A stretch of 64,000 nucleotides of DNA from CALMEC01 sp964531025 (GCA_964531025.1 CAZHDY010000001.1:806001-870000), one strand, 5' to 3'. Counted from the stretch's first letter, positions 50,118 to 59,365 are shown. The notes: generated by a model not told the origin, from the letters alone. Made by a program: numbers and translations.

Positions 50118-50215
50118 TCCGTCGAGCATGGAACGGCCGGTGGACCCATTCCATATCCCCCCGCCCGGAGATCGGTTGAGTCGGCACGGTCGATGTGGCA
50201 TACTGGCTGGAGCGC

Positions 50216-50289
<74 letters not shown>

Positions 50290-50299
50290 CTCACCGAGA

Positions 50300-50339
50300 A
50301 ACGCCGAAAGGCCCTGCATATGCGGGGTCTTTCGGCGTT
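50300..50339 (+). terminator. Terminator after tRNA-fMet
   Basis: AACGCCGAAAGGCCCTGCAT and ATGCGGGGTCTTTCGGCGTT form a 40-base hairpin with two or three mismatched pairs, 10 bases after the tRNA. Confidence 0.75.
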
Positions 50340-50340
50340 C

Positions 50341-51067
50341 AGGATCGAAAACGACTGAGAGCCGATCCGAGTAATCACACAACACCAGTTCTCAGGTGTA
50401 GGGGGTCAAGTAGCACCAGCCGAGCGGCGGCGCGTCGTTGAACACCATGGGCAAGGAAACGGGGTGTCCGGGTTCTCGATGTGGCGAGCACGTCGGCGCG
50501 CGGCGCAGAAGCCCGCGGCCGCCGGAGCCAGCGGGGTGGGTGAACGTGCCCTCGAAAGATGCGGTCGTAGACTTGACCGGTCGAGCACTTCATGAGGCTG
50601 GCGGGCCTGGGTGGTCATCACGAAGAGCGACCCCTGGATGGCCGGTTCAGAAGCCGGGGCGATAGTGACCTCAGCGAGCACGGTGTCGGCCGCCAAGTCG
50701 AAGACACTGCCGTGGCCTTGTGGGCACGGGCCGCTTCGCGGAATGTGGCGGGACGGGCGTCGGCGACTGGGTTGGGCTTGGTCGTGACGGCCATTCCTGA
50801 GAGCCTCGGCGGGGCCGGTAAACAGCGAGGCGATGTCCGTTGTACCGGATGGCAAGGCATCATCCCAGCCCATCTGTTGGATAGGCCAGGTTCGCCAGAC
50901 GGGGGGTTGCCATCGCTCGAGCGACAAGAACCGCTACGGCGCGGAGCACCAGGACGTCGAGCACGTCGGTGGGCATCGGGAAGGATCGGCGCGAGCCGGG
51001 TGATGCTCTGCACGGGAATCGAGATCCCGCTCGCTGCAAACATGAGGATGTCGTTGAAGTCACCTGG
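50341..51067. other. Gene-free, decayed DNA at the island's left end
   Basis: No frame here has the coding signature of its neighbours. On the minus strand one reading starts at ATG 50794 (MAVTTKPNPVADARPATFRE...) and after a one-base shift near 50705 continues as VFDLAADTVLAEVTIAPASE and beyond to about 50590. This looks like a gene broken by a frameshift. I cannot name it. No integrase, transposase or repeat of the tRNA end was found. Confidence 0.45.
50590..50794 (-). pseudogene. Frameshifted remnant of an unknown gene
   Basis: ATG 50794 opens 29 coding-like codons (AVTTKPNPVADARPATFREAARAHKATA in pieces). The sense continues only in the next frame (FDLAADTVLAEVTIAPASE, then QGSLFVMTTQARQPHEVLDR). 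Joined, the two parts give about 70 residues with GC-ending codons throughout. The product cannot be recognised. A sequencing error is possible but the surroundings also look degraded. Confidence 0.35.
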
Positions 51068-51087
51068 TACGATCTTCCGTGCAAATG
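51068..51087 (+). promoter_or_regulatory. Possible -10 and start region of the defence operon
   Basis: TACGAT (51068-51073) stands 5 bases before GTG 51079 and 11 before ATG 51085. No -35 and no ribosome binding site are clear. It is the only promoter-like hexamer directly before the four-gene operon. Confidence 0.35.
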
Positions 51088-52206
51088 ACTTATTCCGCTG
51101 CAAGCAGAGAAGGCGAGATTCGCGAAACTCAAGCGCCAGTGCACGAGGAAGATGTGCTGAAGGCAGCCGTCGACGCACTGCGCAAACGACTACCCGACTC
51201 GTGGTCGATAGAGACGCTGGAGGAGGCAGGCGAGCGCGATGCGGCCGTAGACGCCGTATTACGGCTGGCCGGCGGCGACGGGAGCAACGTGGTCGTGGTA
51301 GTGCAGGCCAAGCGGCTGTTAAACACGCGCGATGTGCCGTTCGCGCTCGATGGTGTCGCGCAGGCAGCCTCGCGTTGGACTACGGCGCCGGTAGTACCAC
51401 TACTAGCAGCGCGCTACTTGCCGCCGTCCACGCGCGAGCGAATCGCCGAGCTGGGCGGCGGCTACGCCGACGCAACCGGCAACGTGCTGCTGCGCACGGA
51501 GCGGCCGGCGCTGTTCCTGCGTGACCGGGGCGCCGACCGCGATCCGTGGCGTGGGCCCGGTCGGCCGCGCGGCTCGCTCCAGGGGCCGCCGGCGGCGCGG
51601 GTGGTCCGGGCACTGGTCGACTTCACGCCGCCGTACACCGTACCCCAGCTCGTGGAGCGGGCAGGCACATCGACGGGCGCAACCTACCGTGTCGTCGAGT
51701 TCCTGGAGCAGGAGGAGTTGCTGGAGCGTCAGCGCTACGGGCCGATCAAGGCGGTGCGCTGGCGGCAGCTAATCGAGCGTTGGAGCGATGACTACGGCTT
51801 CGCGAAGTCGAACACGGTGCAGACGTTCCTAGAGCCGCGCGGACTGCTCGCACTGCGCGAGCGACTAGCGCGAGCCAGCGATCTGGAGTACGTGCTGACG
51901 GGGTCGCTGGCAGCCGAGCGGTTCGTCGCCTACGCGACTGCGCGGCTGGCGACGATCTACGTCCGTGACCTTGCCGAGGCGTCCGACCAGCTCGGACTGC
52001 GTCCGGTCGAAAGCGGCGCAAACGTAGCGCTGGCAACCAGCCGCTATGACGCGATGTTCGAGCGCACGGAGACAGTCGACGGCGTGAAGGTCGCCTCGGC
52101 CAGCCAGGTCGCGGTGGACCTGCTCACCGGCCCGGGTCGCAACCCGAGCGAAGCGACCGCCCTGCTCGAATGGATGGAGCGCGATGAGTCCATCTGGCGA
52201 CGCTGA
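51085..52206 (+). CDS. AbiEi-like antitoxin/regulator, first gene of the defence operon
   Basis: A 373-residue protein. The N-terminal domain (about 15-135) has VLRLAGGDGSNVVVVVQAKRLL, a D...QAK pattern like a PD-(D/E)xK fold, and AELGGGYADATGNVLLRTERPALFLRD, the 'YADATGN' motif seen in type IV AbiEi-family regulators. A winged helix follows (about 170-225: FTPPYTVPQLVERAGTSTGATYRVVEFLEQEELL), then a C-terminal domain with LTGSLAAERFVAYAT. It overlaps the nucleotidyltransferase gene by 23 bases, as AbiEi-AbiEii pairs do. Neutralising or repressing that partner is the expected role. Confidence 0.7.
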   Translation: MTYSAASREGEIRETQAPVHEEDVLKAAVDALRKRLPDSWSIETLEEAGERDAAVDAVLRLAGGDGSNVVVVVQAKRLLNTRDVPFALDGVAQAASRWTTAPVVPLLAARYLPPSTRERIAELGGGYADATGNVLLRTERPALFLRDRGADRDPWRGPGRPRGSLQGPPAARVVRALVDFTPPYTVPQLVERAGTSTGATYRVVEFLEQEELLERQRYGPIKAVRWRQLIERWSDDYGFAKSNTVQTFLEPRGLLALRERLARASDLEYVLTGSLAAERFVAYATARLATIYVRDLAEASDQLGLRPVESGANVALATSRYDAMFERTETVDGVKVASASQVAVDLLTGPGRNPSEATALLEWMERDESIWRR

Positions 52207-53017
52207 GCCATTAGTCGCTGCGCGCCGGGCGCTGCTCGACGCGCTCGAAGCGCTGGCAGCGCACCGTCACGCAGTCATATTGATCGGCGCCCAAGCAATC
52301 TATCTGCACACAGGCTCAGCGCCGGTCGCACTGGCCGAAGCGACGAAGGATAGTGACCTGGCGATCGACCCCCGCATGCTCGGCAACGAGCCACTGCTCG
52401 ATGAGGCGATGAAGGAGGCCGGCTTTCACCGCGACGTACAGCACCCGCAGCCCGGGGGCTGGCTGACTGCAGACGGCATCCCAGTCGACCTTATGATCCC
52501 CGAGACGCTCGCCGGCCCGGGCAGCGGCCGCGGAGCCCGCATCCCGCCGCACCACCGCCACGCCACGCGACGGACTGCCGGTCTCGAAGCAGCCGTCGTC
52601 GACCACGCCCCGACGTTCATCGCCGCCCTCGACCCTAACGACCCGCGCACGACGACAGCCAACGTCGCGGGACCGGCGGCGCTGCTCGTCGCCAAGCTGC
52701 ACAAGCTCGGGGAGCGCCAGGATAGTCCCAATCGCCTGGTTGATAAGGACGCGCACGACGTCTACCGACTACTCGTCGCCACCGAAACCGGCTGCCTGGC
52801 CGCTCAGCTTCACGCACTGCGCGCTCATCCGCTGGCCGGTGAGGCGACGGCCAAGGCCCTCGCCTACCTTGATGCGATGTTCTCCAACGGTGGCGAGAGA
52901 GTCGGCGCCACCATGGCCGGTCGAGCCGAGGAGCTAGTGGGGATGCCGGCCACCGTCACCGCGGCTGTGACCGCCCTGACCGACGACCTGATGGCCGCAA
53001 TCGAGGGTTTGCGGTGA
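52184..53017 (+). CDS. AbiEii-like nucleotidyltransferase (putative toxin)
   Basis: A 277-residue protein of the minimal nucleotidyltransferase type. AVILIGAQAIYLHTGSAPV and ATKDSDLAIDPRML give the G-A...DxD core (here DSD), and GIPVDLMIPETL the third acidic residue. NVAGPAALLVAKLHKLGERQ and VDKDAHDVYRLLVATE are the helical part common to AbiEii/DUF6036 enzymes. AbiEii/MenA toxins transfer nucleotides, often to tRNA. Being encoded 3' to an AbiEi-like gene makes a type IV toxin-antitoxin pair likely. It overlaps hamA by four bases. Confidence 0.75.
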   Translation: MSPSGDAEPLVAARRALLDALEALAAHRHAVILIGAQAIYLHTGSAPVALAEATKDSDLAIDPRMLGNEPLLDEAMKEAGFHRDVQHPQPGGWLTADGIPVDLMIPETLAGPGSGRGARIPPHHRHATRRTAGLEAAVVDHAPTFIAALDPNDPRTTTANVAGPAALLVAKLHKLGERQDSPNRLVDKDAHDVYRLLVATETGCLAAQLHALRAHPLAGEATAKALAYLDAMFSNGGERVGATMAGRAEELVGMPATVTAAVTALTDDLMAAIEGLR

Positions 53018-53994
53018 CCGCCGCCGACCTCGCCTCGCAGCTACACAACGGCGGGGTCGAGTCGTGGCTCGTGGACGCGGTCGCGCGGCTCGCGCGGACC
53101 GAAAACCGCTCGCTTGATCCGTATCTGCTCACGGTCGGGGAGGCTACGACGCTCGATGGGACGAGCACGATGTGCCGTTGCCACTTCGTGCGCGTAGACC
53201 CGCAGGGCACTCCGCGAGTGCCCGCGCTAACCAAGATGCTTAGCGATCAGATCGTCGACTACTGCATCCCGCGGCAGCGCATCCAAATGGCGACACAGCG
53301 CGTGTTGGAAACAAACTCGACAGACCGCCTGCTGCAGCTGCAGCGCGAAGCGCGGGATCTCTTTGCCACCGTTGCGAAGAGCGGCGAAGGAGGTGAACTG
53401 CTGCTGTACGCGCTGCTCGAGATTGCGCTGGGCCTGCCGCAGGTGCTGTGCAAAATGTCGCTGAAGACCAACCCACAGATGCACTATCACGGCGTAGACG
53501 GCGTGCACGCGCAAGCACTGCCCGATGGCAAGCTGGCTATCTACTGGGGGGAGGCGAAGCTATATGCAGACGTCAACGCGGGTATTGACGCGGCGATGAA
53601 GAGCCTCGCACCGTTTCTTTTGGACACCGGCGATGGCGCCGCGCAGCGCGATGTGCTCCTGCTTCGCGACCACATCGACACCGGCGACCAAGAGCTGACC
53701 GCCGCGCTGGTGCGTTACTTCACCGACGATACGACAGAAGCGTCCCAACTCGTCGTCCGAGGAGCTTGTCTGGTGGGATTCTCACTGGACGACTACGCAC
53801 ACCCGCTGGACGACGACGGCGAATCGGTACAGGCAGAGGTGACCAAAGCGATGGCGGAATGGCATGACCGCATCGGCACCGCAATCAGCAACGAGAAGCT
53901 CACCAGCTTCGAGCTCGAGGTCTTCCTCGTCCCGCTCCCCTCCGTACAGGAGTTCCGCAATCAACTTCTCATATCACTAGGGCTCGCCCAGTGA
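53014..53994 (+). CDS. hamA: HamA (DUF1837), Hachiman defence nuclease
   Basis: A 326-residue DUF1837 protein. The conserved block GEGGELLLYALLEIALGLPQVLCKMSLKTNPQMHYHGVDGVHA followed by LAIYWGEAKLYADV (about 125-186) carries the D...(G)ExK nuclease-like set of HamA/AbpA. The C-terminal region (RGACLVGFSLDDYAHP ... LEVFLVPLPSVQEFR) also fits. In Hachiman, HamA is the DNA-cutting effector held by the HamB helicase. GTG 53014 overlaps the preceding stop, and its own stop overlaps the hamB start. Confidence 0.88.
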   Translation: MTAADLASQLHNGGVESWLVDAVARLARTENRSLDPYLLTVGEATTLDGTSTMCRCHFVRVDPQGTPRVPALTKMLSDQIVDYCIPRQRIQMATQRVLETNSTDRLLQLQREARDLFATVAKSGEGGELLLYALLEIALGLPQVLCKMSLKTNPQMHYHGVDGVHAQALPDGKLAIYWGEAKLYADVNAGIDAAMKSLAPFLLDTGDGAAQRDVLLLRDHIDTGDQELTAALVRYFTDDTTEASQLVVRGACLVGFSLDDYAHPLDDDGESVQAEVTKAMAEWHDRIGTAISNEKLTSFELEVFLVPLPSVQEFRNQLLISLGLAQ

Positions 53995-56552
53995 TGCGAT
54001 CGACGATCGCCGCGGCGATCCTTGACAGTGAAACGACGCGGACGCTGCGTACCGCCCTGGCGGTTCGGAGCGTGCTGCACGACTTCGCGGCGGTCGCCCC
54101 CACGGACCAGTTAACCACGGTCGACTGGTCAACGGCACTATCCCGGGCCAGTGCACTCTCGAGTGAAGACGATGCGATAGCACAGGACGTGGCGCTGCGG
54201 ATCGCGCAGGGATGCCTTGTCGCCGACGACGCCCTAACACATCACCGCGACGCCGCCGGGATCGTGCTGGAACGCCTCGGCAACCGTCCGTCCTTGCAGC
54301 TGGCGGTCGCCCGCGAACGAATCGACGACGAGTCCTGGACCCACGCGCCGGCGCCGCTACAGTTCGACGTGGTGCGGCGGCGCCTAGAGCTTGCGATACC
54401 GGTAACCGACTCCGACGTCATCGCAGGCAACCCGTTTCAGCGCCGCTTCTGGACGGCAGTCGAGCAGGCTCGCTGGGTGAGCGTCTCGGCGCCGACATCC
54501 GCCGGTAAGTCGTACATCGTGCGCCGCTGGTTCGAGGAGATGCTTGCCAACCGTGATGAGTTCACGGGCATCTACCTTGTGCCTACGCGCGCACTGATCG
54601 AAGAGGTCAGTACAGACCTCGGCGAGCAGTTCGCCAACGAAGACGTCGGGATCTACTCGATTCCGTGGGACGCGGAAGTCGCCGAACGAAAGCGAAAGAT
54701 CCTGGTGGTCACTCAGGAGCGGCTGCATCTATTCCAGCAGCGACTACCCAACGAGAATGCTGATCTATTGTTCGTCGATGAGGCGCAGAAGTTCGGTGAC
54801 GGCTCTCGTGGTGTGCTGCTCCAGCAGACCGTCGAAGAGACGGTGCGCCGCAACTCGGCGGGCCAGGTCGTTTTTGCCAGCCCGTTGTCGTCTAATCCGG
54901 AGATGCTGCTCGAAGGCTCCGTGCAAGGCGCGAACGCCACGGCAGTGAGTGCGGAGACCATAACCGTCAACCAGAACCTGTTGTGGGCCGACCAGATCCC
55001 GTACCGGCCCAAGCGCTGGACCCTGCAGCTCGTGCTCGACGGCGAGCCGACTACCGTCGGTGAGTTCGAGCTTCCGGCCCGACCTCAGCCAGACAGCCAA
55101 CGGTTACCGTTGGTCGCCGTCGCGCTGGGCCGGTCTGCCGGGGGAAACGTCGTCTATGTAAATGGGGCAGCAGACGCGGAGAAGGCGGCACGCCAGATCT
55201 ACGATGCGCTTGGGCCCAGCGCCAACAACTCATCCGATCGAGGCATCATCGACCTGCGCGAACTCGTGCAGCGCACGATCCACGCCCAGTACGCGCTGGC
55301 AACCGTCCTTCAGCGGGGAGTCGCCTTCCACTACGGAAACATGCCCCTGCTCGTACGGAGCGAGATCGAGCGGCTTTTCCGCAACGGCACGCTGCAGTAC
55401 CTCGTCTGTACCTCGACGCTGCTGGAAGGAGTGAACCTTCCTTGCCGCAACCTTTTCGCGCGCAATCCGAAAAAGGGCAACGGCAACCCGATGAGCGCCG
55501 CGGACTTCTGGAATCTCGCGGGCCGCGCCGGACGCTGGGGCAAGGAGTTTCAAGGAAATATTGTGTGTGTCGATGCCAGTCGGCCCGAGCGGTGGCCCGA
55601 GCTGCCGACGACACGCGAACGGCAGCCGATCGTACGAGCGACAAGGGCCGCACTCGATCACGTCGACAGCGTCATCTCGTACATTGAGAGCGGCGCTCCG
55701 GTGGAAGCGGCGCGCGAGACGCCGATGTTAGAAACGATCTACAGCTATCTGGCCACGCGCGTCCTCGCCGGCACCGGTCTAAGCGCGCTGCAAGAACTCA
55801 CCGCTGCCGATGCACAGCGGCTCGACGCCGTAGTTCGGGCTGCCGTCGAGAAAACAGACCTCAACGCAACGCTGATCGCCCGTCACGCAGGGATCAGCCC
55901 GGCAGCCATGCAGCGACTCCTGGAACGATTCCGTTCCTATCAAGAGCCGAAGCATCTGATTCTGGCTCTGCCGGAGAGCATCGACGCAACCGACACCTAC
56001 ACGCGCGCGCTTGGCCTGGCCAACCAAGAACTCGGTGCGGACTTCGGCACGGCACCGCGCCAGTTCGGGCTCGCCCTACTGATCACAAACTGGATGCGCG
56101 GCTATCCGCTCGCACGACTGATCGCCAGTCGCATCACCTGGCTTGAGAACAGGAATCGCACGTATCGGTTGCCGAACGAGATCCGAGACGTAATGCGGGA
56201 CGTCGAACAGGTAGCGCGTTTCCAAGCACCGAAGTACCTCGCCTGCTACACAGACGTGCTGGGAGTGCATCTGCGCCAGCAGGGCCAGTCTGAGGAGCCG
56301 GAGCTACCCGATATCGCGATGATGCTGGAGCTCGGCGTATCCCGGCAGACGGAAGTTTCGCTCATGGCGCTCGGCCTCTCGCGGACAAGCGCGGTCGCGC
56401 TTTCGGAGTTCATCGTCGCCGACGACCTCGATCGTGAGCAAGTTACGGAGTGGGTTACTGCTCACCGCGAGGTGCAGGGAAGCCTCCCAGCGTTGGTGCG
56501 ACGGGAGATCGAGACGGTGTTTGGCCAGATGCCGACGGTAGACGACGTATGA
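53991..56552 (+). CDS. hamB: HamB, Hachiman DExH helicase
   Basis: An 853-residue superfamily 2 helicase. Motif I VSAPTSAGKSYIVRRW is near 165-180, motif Ia YLVPTRALIEE, motif II LLFVDEAQKFGD near 258-269, and motif III VVFASPLSSNP. Motif V is LVCTSTLLEGVNLPCRN near 470 and motif VI FWNLAGRAGRWGKEFQGNI near 505. The C-terminal 300 residues are helical. This layout matches HamB/AbpB, which loads on DNA and triggers HamA. The first two codons are GTG-ATG; the stop of hamA lies inside them, so translation is coupled. Codon choice is less strictly GC-ending than in neighbouring chromosomal genes. Confidence 0.9.
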   Translation: MMRSTIAAAILDSETTRTLRTALAVRSVLHDFAAVAPTDQLTTVDWSTALSRASALSSEDDAIAQDVALRIAQGCLVADDALTHHRDAAGIVLERLGNRPSLQLAVARERIDDESWTHAPAPLQFDVVRRRLELAIPVTDSDVIAGNPFQRRFWTAVEQARWVSVSAPTSAGKSYIVRRWFEEMLANRDEFTGIYLVPTRALIEEVSTDLGEQFANEDVGIYSIPWDAEVAERKRKILVVTQERLHLFQQRLPNENADLLFVDEAQKFGDGSRGVLLQQTVEETVRRNSAGQVVFASPLSSNPEMLLEGSVQGANATAVSAETITVNQNLLWADQIPYRPKRWTLQLVLDGEPTTVGEFELPARPQPDSQRLPLVAVALGRSAGGNVVYVNGAADAEKAARQIYDALGPSANNSSDRGIIDLRELVQRTIHAQYALATVLQRGVAFHYGNMPLLVRSEIERLFRNGTLQYLVCTSTLLEGVNLPCRNLFARNPKKGNGNPMSAADFWNLAGRAGRWGKEFQGNIVCVDASRPERWPELPTTRERQPIVRATRAALDHVDSVISYIESGAPVEAARETPMLETIYSYLATRVLAGTGLSALQELTAADAQRLDAVVRAAVEKTDLNATLIARHAGISPAAMQRLLERFRSYQEPKHLILALPESIDATDTYTRALGLANQELGADFGTAPRQFGLALLITNWMRGYPLARLIASRITWLENRNRTYRLPNEIRDVMRDVEQVARFQAPKYLACYTDVLGVHLRQQGQSEEPELPDIAMMLELGVSRQTEVSLMALGLSRTSAVALSEFIVADDLDREQVTEWVTAHREVQGSLPALVRREIETVFGQMPTVDDV

Positions 56553-56898
56553 CGGTGGCTCCAGCACGCCCGTGTCCGCCCCTGCCAAACTCTCGCGGTC
56601 GTTCGCCTGAAAGCTAGAGTTGCCATATGGAAGGTGCTAGGGAGGCTACGTGAGCACGTACCCTGCATCACCGCGACGGCTATGAGCATCGGGCGCCGCC
56701 ATTCAGTCCTCGGTGTGGCCTGAAGGGCCGCGAAGCACCAGTCGATGACGGCGTTGAGTGCGTCAGCCTCGAAGGTCTACATAAGAACGGGACTTCAAAC
56801 GCGGTAGATGGTCATTGATGCGCGCGCCGCAGCAATCCCGCAGCACTCAGAAAAAGTGAGTAGGCGCGGAGTTCATCTTATACTGGCGTGAGCTTTGT
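56553..56898. other. Non-coding stretch at the right end of the island
   Basis: No gene-like frame is seen. The base composition is lower in GC than most of the window. It has short A/T-rich patches such as CTAGAGTTGCCATATGG and TTCATCTTATACTGG. No copy of the tRNA-fMet 3' end, no inverted repeats and no terminator stand out. Confidence 0.5.
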
Positions 56899-57366
56899 TC
56901 ACGGGTGCCTGCCGGCCGCCTGCAATGCAGCCAGCGCCGCCTGCGGGTCGGGAACCGTGATGGTCACCGTCCGGCCGCTCCGCAATCGAAGCTGTAGCGC
57001 CGGGCCGCTTCGCACTGTGCATACTGTGCGCCTGGGCGTCCACCAGAACCCGAAGCTCACACCCCACCACGGAACCCTGACGACGGAGGCGTCCGCGATG
57101 TCGCTGAGCGCGTATCTCACGCGCGGCCACCCGAAGAGCCCCCAGTGGACGCTCACGCCCTGCGGACCACAGGTTGCGCGAACGTCAGAGGCCGTCGCGA
57201 TCTCACCCATTATCCCGACGAGGACAAGAGCCATCACTAGGAAGCCGGGGTTGTGCACCGAGCCCGTCGACGTCGCCGCGAGACCGATCAGTGGAAGCGT
57301 GAGCAGGGCGCTGACGACCACGCTCGTCCAGTTGGTCTCGCGCCCGGTGTAGGCGGTCGTGTTCAT
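56899..57366 (-). CDS. Membrane protein with GntR partner
   Basis: A 155-residue protein with two membrane helices near the N-terminus (SVVVSALLTLPLIGLAATS and GFLVMALVLVGIMGEIA). A cytosolic PH-like part follows (VRATCGPQGVSVHWGLFGWPRVRYALSDIADASVVRVPWWG ... LQLRLRSGRTVTITVPDP). Its ATG overlaps the stop of the GntR gene by four bases. Such YtrA-type GntR plus small membrane protein pairs are common in actinobacteria. The role is unknown. Confidence 0.7.
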   Translation of the reverse strand: MNTTAYTGRETNWTSVVVSALLTLPLIGLAATSTGSVHNPGFLVMALVLVGIMGEIATASDVRATCGPQGVSVHWGLFGWPRVRYALSDIADASVVRVPWWGVSFGFWWTPRRTVCTVRSGPALQLRLRSGRTVTITVPDPQAALAALQAAGRHP

Positions 57367-57716
57367 CCCATCTCCTTGACAAGAGCGACAACATCGGAGG
57401 AATCCAGCCCGTAGCGACGGGCCACGTCGATCGCTGCCTGCACGGCATCGCGGACCGGCGCCAGATCATCGGCCCTGACCGTTCCCGCGATGCGGGCACC
57501 ACGTCCACGGCGGAACTCGAGAACACCGGCGTCGCGAAGCTGCCGGTAGGCGGCAAGGACGGTGTTGCGATCCACCGACAATGCAGCTGCCAGCTCTGCC
57601 GCGGGCGGCAGCTGCTCGCCGACCGAGAGCTCTCCACTGTGCAGTCCACGCACGACCGACGCGGCCACCTGATCCTGAAGGCGTTGCGTCGACGAGTGGT
57701 CGATGGTCCATCGCAT
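57363..57716 (-). CDS. GntR-family regulator (YtrA-like)
   Basis: A 117-residue short GntR protein. The winged helix QRLQDQVAASVVRGLHSGELSVGEQLPPAAELAAALSVDRNTVLAAYRQLRDAGVLEFRRGRGARI is followed by a brief helical tail, typical of the YtrA subfamily that controls membrane-protein operons. It is leaderless: the ATG is 7 bases from TACTAT. The inverted repeat over its promoter suggests autoregulation. Confidence 0.88.
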   Translation of the reverse strand: MRWTIDHSSTQRLQDQVAASVVRGLHSGELSVGEQLPPAAELAAALSVDRNTVLAAYRQLRDAGVLEFRRGRGARIAGTVRADDLAPVRDAVQAAIDVARRYGLDSSDVVALVKEMG

Positions 57717-57751
57717 GGTGCTAATAGTACTAGCACCATCATGGTTGTCAA
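57717..57751 (-). promoter_or_regulatory. gntR promoter and operator
   Basis: Minus strand: TTGACA (57751-57746), 16 bases, TACTAT (57729-57724), then 7 bases to the ATG. The inverted repeat GGTGCTA-N7-TAGCACC (57717-57737) straddles the -10, so bound repressor would block transcription. The spacer length and -10 equal those of the rpoD promoter. Confidence 0.8.
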
Positions 57752-57861
57752 GCAATCACGTGGATGAGCGATGAATCTCCGGTCATGACTTGGTCTACCT
57801 GAGTGCCGGGAACTGCTCGGCGGCTCGGAATCGATGAGACGGCACGCCCCTGGAGGAAACC

Positions 57862-58482
57862 ATGAGCGAACAGAGCACACGTGAGAACCAGGAGCTGGTG
57901 GTGGACTTCATCACCTCGCTCGACGGGTACGGATCGGCCGAGGGCTGGCCGGGATGGTGGGGCCTTGAGGGGCCCGAGTACCTCGGTTGGCTGGAGACCA
58001 TGCCGGAAGACAGCTTCACCGCCCTGATGGGGTCGACGACCTACCGGCTGATGTCCGGGCTGGCGCAGAGCACATCGGCCGACGAGACCTTCAGCGACGA
58101 TGAGAACGCGTCACTCACCGGACTCGCGGCGATGGACAAGGTGGTCATCTCGTCGACCCTGGAGCCGCCCTACGCCCTGCCCAACACGACGGTTCTGTCA
58201 GGTGACGCCGCGGAACTTGTGAGCGAGATGAAGCGCACCGCCACCAAGCCGATCCACACGCTCGGCAGCGTGAGCCTGTGCCGCTCGCTGATGGCGGCGG
58301 GCCTGGTCGACCGGTTCCGGGTGGTGGTCTTCCCCGTGATCACCGGCAGGACCGGATCGGGCCGCATCTACGACGGCTACGAGGACTTCGCCCTGGAGCT
58401 GGTGGAGAGCCGCACCTTCGACGACCGTTCCCAGCTGCTGGAGTACCGTCCTCGCCTCCTGGACGCCCCGCTCAGCCGATGA
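57862..58482 (+). CDS. Dihydrofolate-reductase-like (RibD C-terminal family) protein
   Basis: A 206-residue DHFR-fold protein. QELVVDFITSLDGYGSAEGWPGWWG is the substrate/NADPH entry segment, LMGSTTYRLMSG and DKVVISSTLEPPYALPNTTVLSG the middle motifs, and THTLGS-like KPIHTLGSVSLCRSLMAAGLVDRFRVVVFPVITGRTGSGRIYDG the cofactor part. Members reduce diverse substrates; true folate reduction is not implied. ATG 57862 follows GGAGGAAACC. Confidence 0.85.
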   Translation: MSEQSTRENQELVVDFITSLDGYGSAEGWPGWWGLEGPEYLGWLETMPEDSFTALMGSTTYRLMSGLAQSTSADETFSDDENASLTGLAAMDKVVISSTLEPPYALPNTTVLSGDAAELVSEMKRTATKPIHTLGSVSLCRSLMAAGLVDRFRVVVFPVITGRTGSGRIYDGYEDFALELVESRTFDDRSQLLEYRPRLLDAPLSR

Positions 58483-58576
58483 GCCGATCGGCGACGATCT
58501 GACGCATGTCCGCGTGGCACCACCGTCCCGCGTAGCGTTCGAAGCGCGCTCTCGCAGACGACCAAGGAGCGGGCAC

Positions 58577-59365
58577 ATGGGCATGACGGCGACGACGATC
58601 GCGATTCTGGGCACGGGCACGATGGGCGAGGCCCTGCTCAGAGGATCGCTGGACGGAGGGCTGGCCGCTCAGGACGTCTGGGTCACCTCGCGCGACCAGA
58701 CACGCGTCGACGATCTCGTCGCGACGTACGGAGTGCACGGCACGACGGACAACGTCGAGGCGGCGTCCAAAGCGCGCATCGTCGTCGTCGCCGTGCCACC
58801 TCAGCACGTCACGGACGTGGTCACCGAGGTGGCCGTCCGGCTCACCCGGGGCGCGGTCATCGTCTCGCTCGCGGACGGCATCACCCTCGCTGACCTGGAG
58901 GGCCTCCTCCCCGAGGGCGTCGCCGCCGCCCGCATCATGCCCAGCCTCACATCCCAGGTCGGCCACGGCCTCACGCTCCTCACGACCGGCGACGGGTGCA
59001 CCGCCGAACAGGTCGAGGACGTCACCGCTCTTCTCGGCCGGTCCGGCGAGGTCGTTCCCGTCGCGGAGGATCAGCACACGGTGCTCAGCCCGTTGAGCAG
59101 CGGAGGTCCCGCCTACTTCCTGTATGTCGCCGACGCCATGATCGAGGCGGGCGCCATGCGCGGCATCCCCCGAAACCTGGCACGCCGGATCGTGACGCAG
59201 GTCATGGCCGGCAGCGCCGCCTGGCTGCAGAAGAGCACCGAGGACGCCGCCGCTCTCCGCGCGAAGGTCACCGCCCCGGGAGGCGCCGGTATCAAGCGCA
59301 TCGCCGAACTCGATCAGCGAGCCGTCCGCGCGGCGTTCGTCACCGCGCTCACCCGGAGCGTGTGA
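58577..59365 (+). CDS. proC: Pyrroline-5-carboxylate reductase
   Basis: ProC makes proline from pyrroline-5-carboxylate with NADPH. The 262-residue protein has the Rossmann motif TIAILGTGTMGEALLRG, VVVAVPPQHV, IMPSLTSQVGHGLTLL, and the C-terminal dimer domain with LSPLSSGGPAYFLYVADAMIEAG, AGSAAWL and VTAPGGAGIKRIAELDQRAVRAAF. It is full length. ATG 58577 follows AAGGAG by 8 bases. Confidence 0.92.
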   Translation: MGMTATTIAILGTGTMGEALLRGSLDGGLAAQDVWVTSRDQTRVDDLVATYGVHGTTDNVEAASKARIVVVAVPPQHVTDVVTEVAVRLTRGAVIVSLADGITLADLEGLLPEGVAAARIMPSLTSQVGHGLTLLTTGDGCTAEQVEDVTALLGRSGEVVPVAEDQHTVLSPLSSGGPAYFLYVADAMIEAGAMRGIPRNLARRIVTQVMAGSAAWLQKSTEDAAALRAKVTAPGGAGIKRIAELDQRAVRAAFVTALTRSV

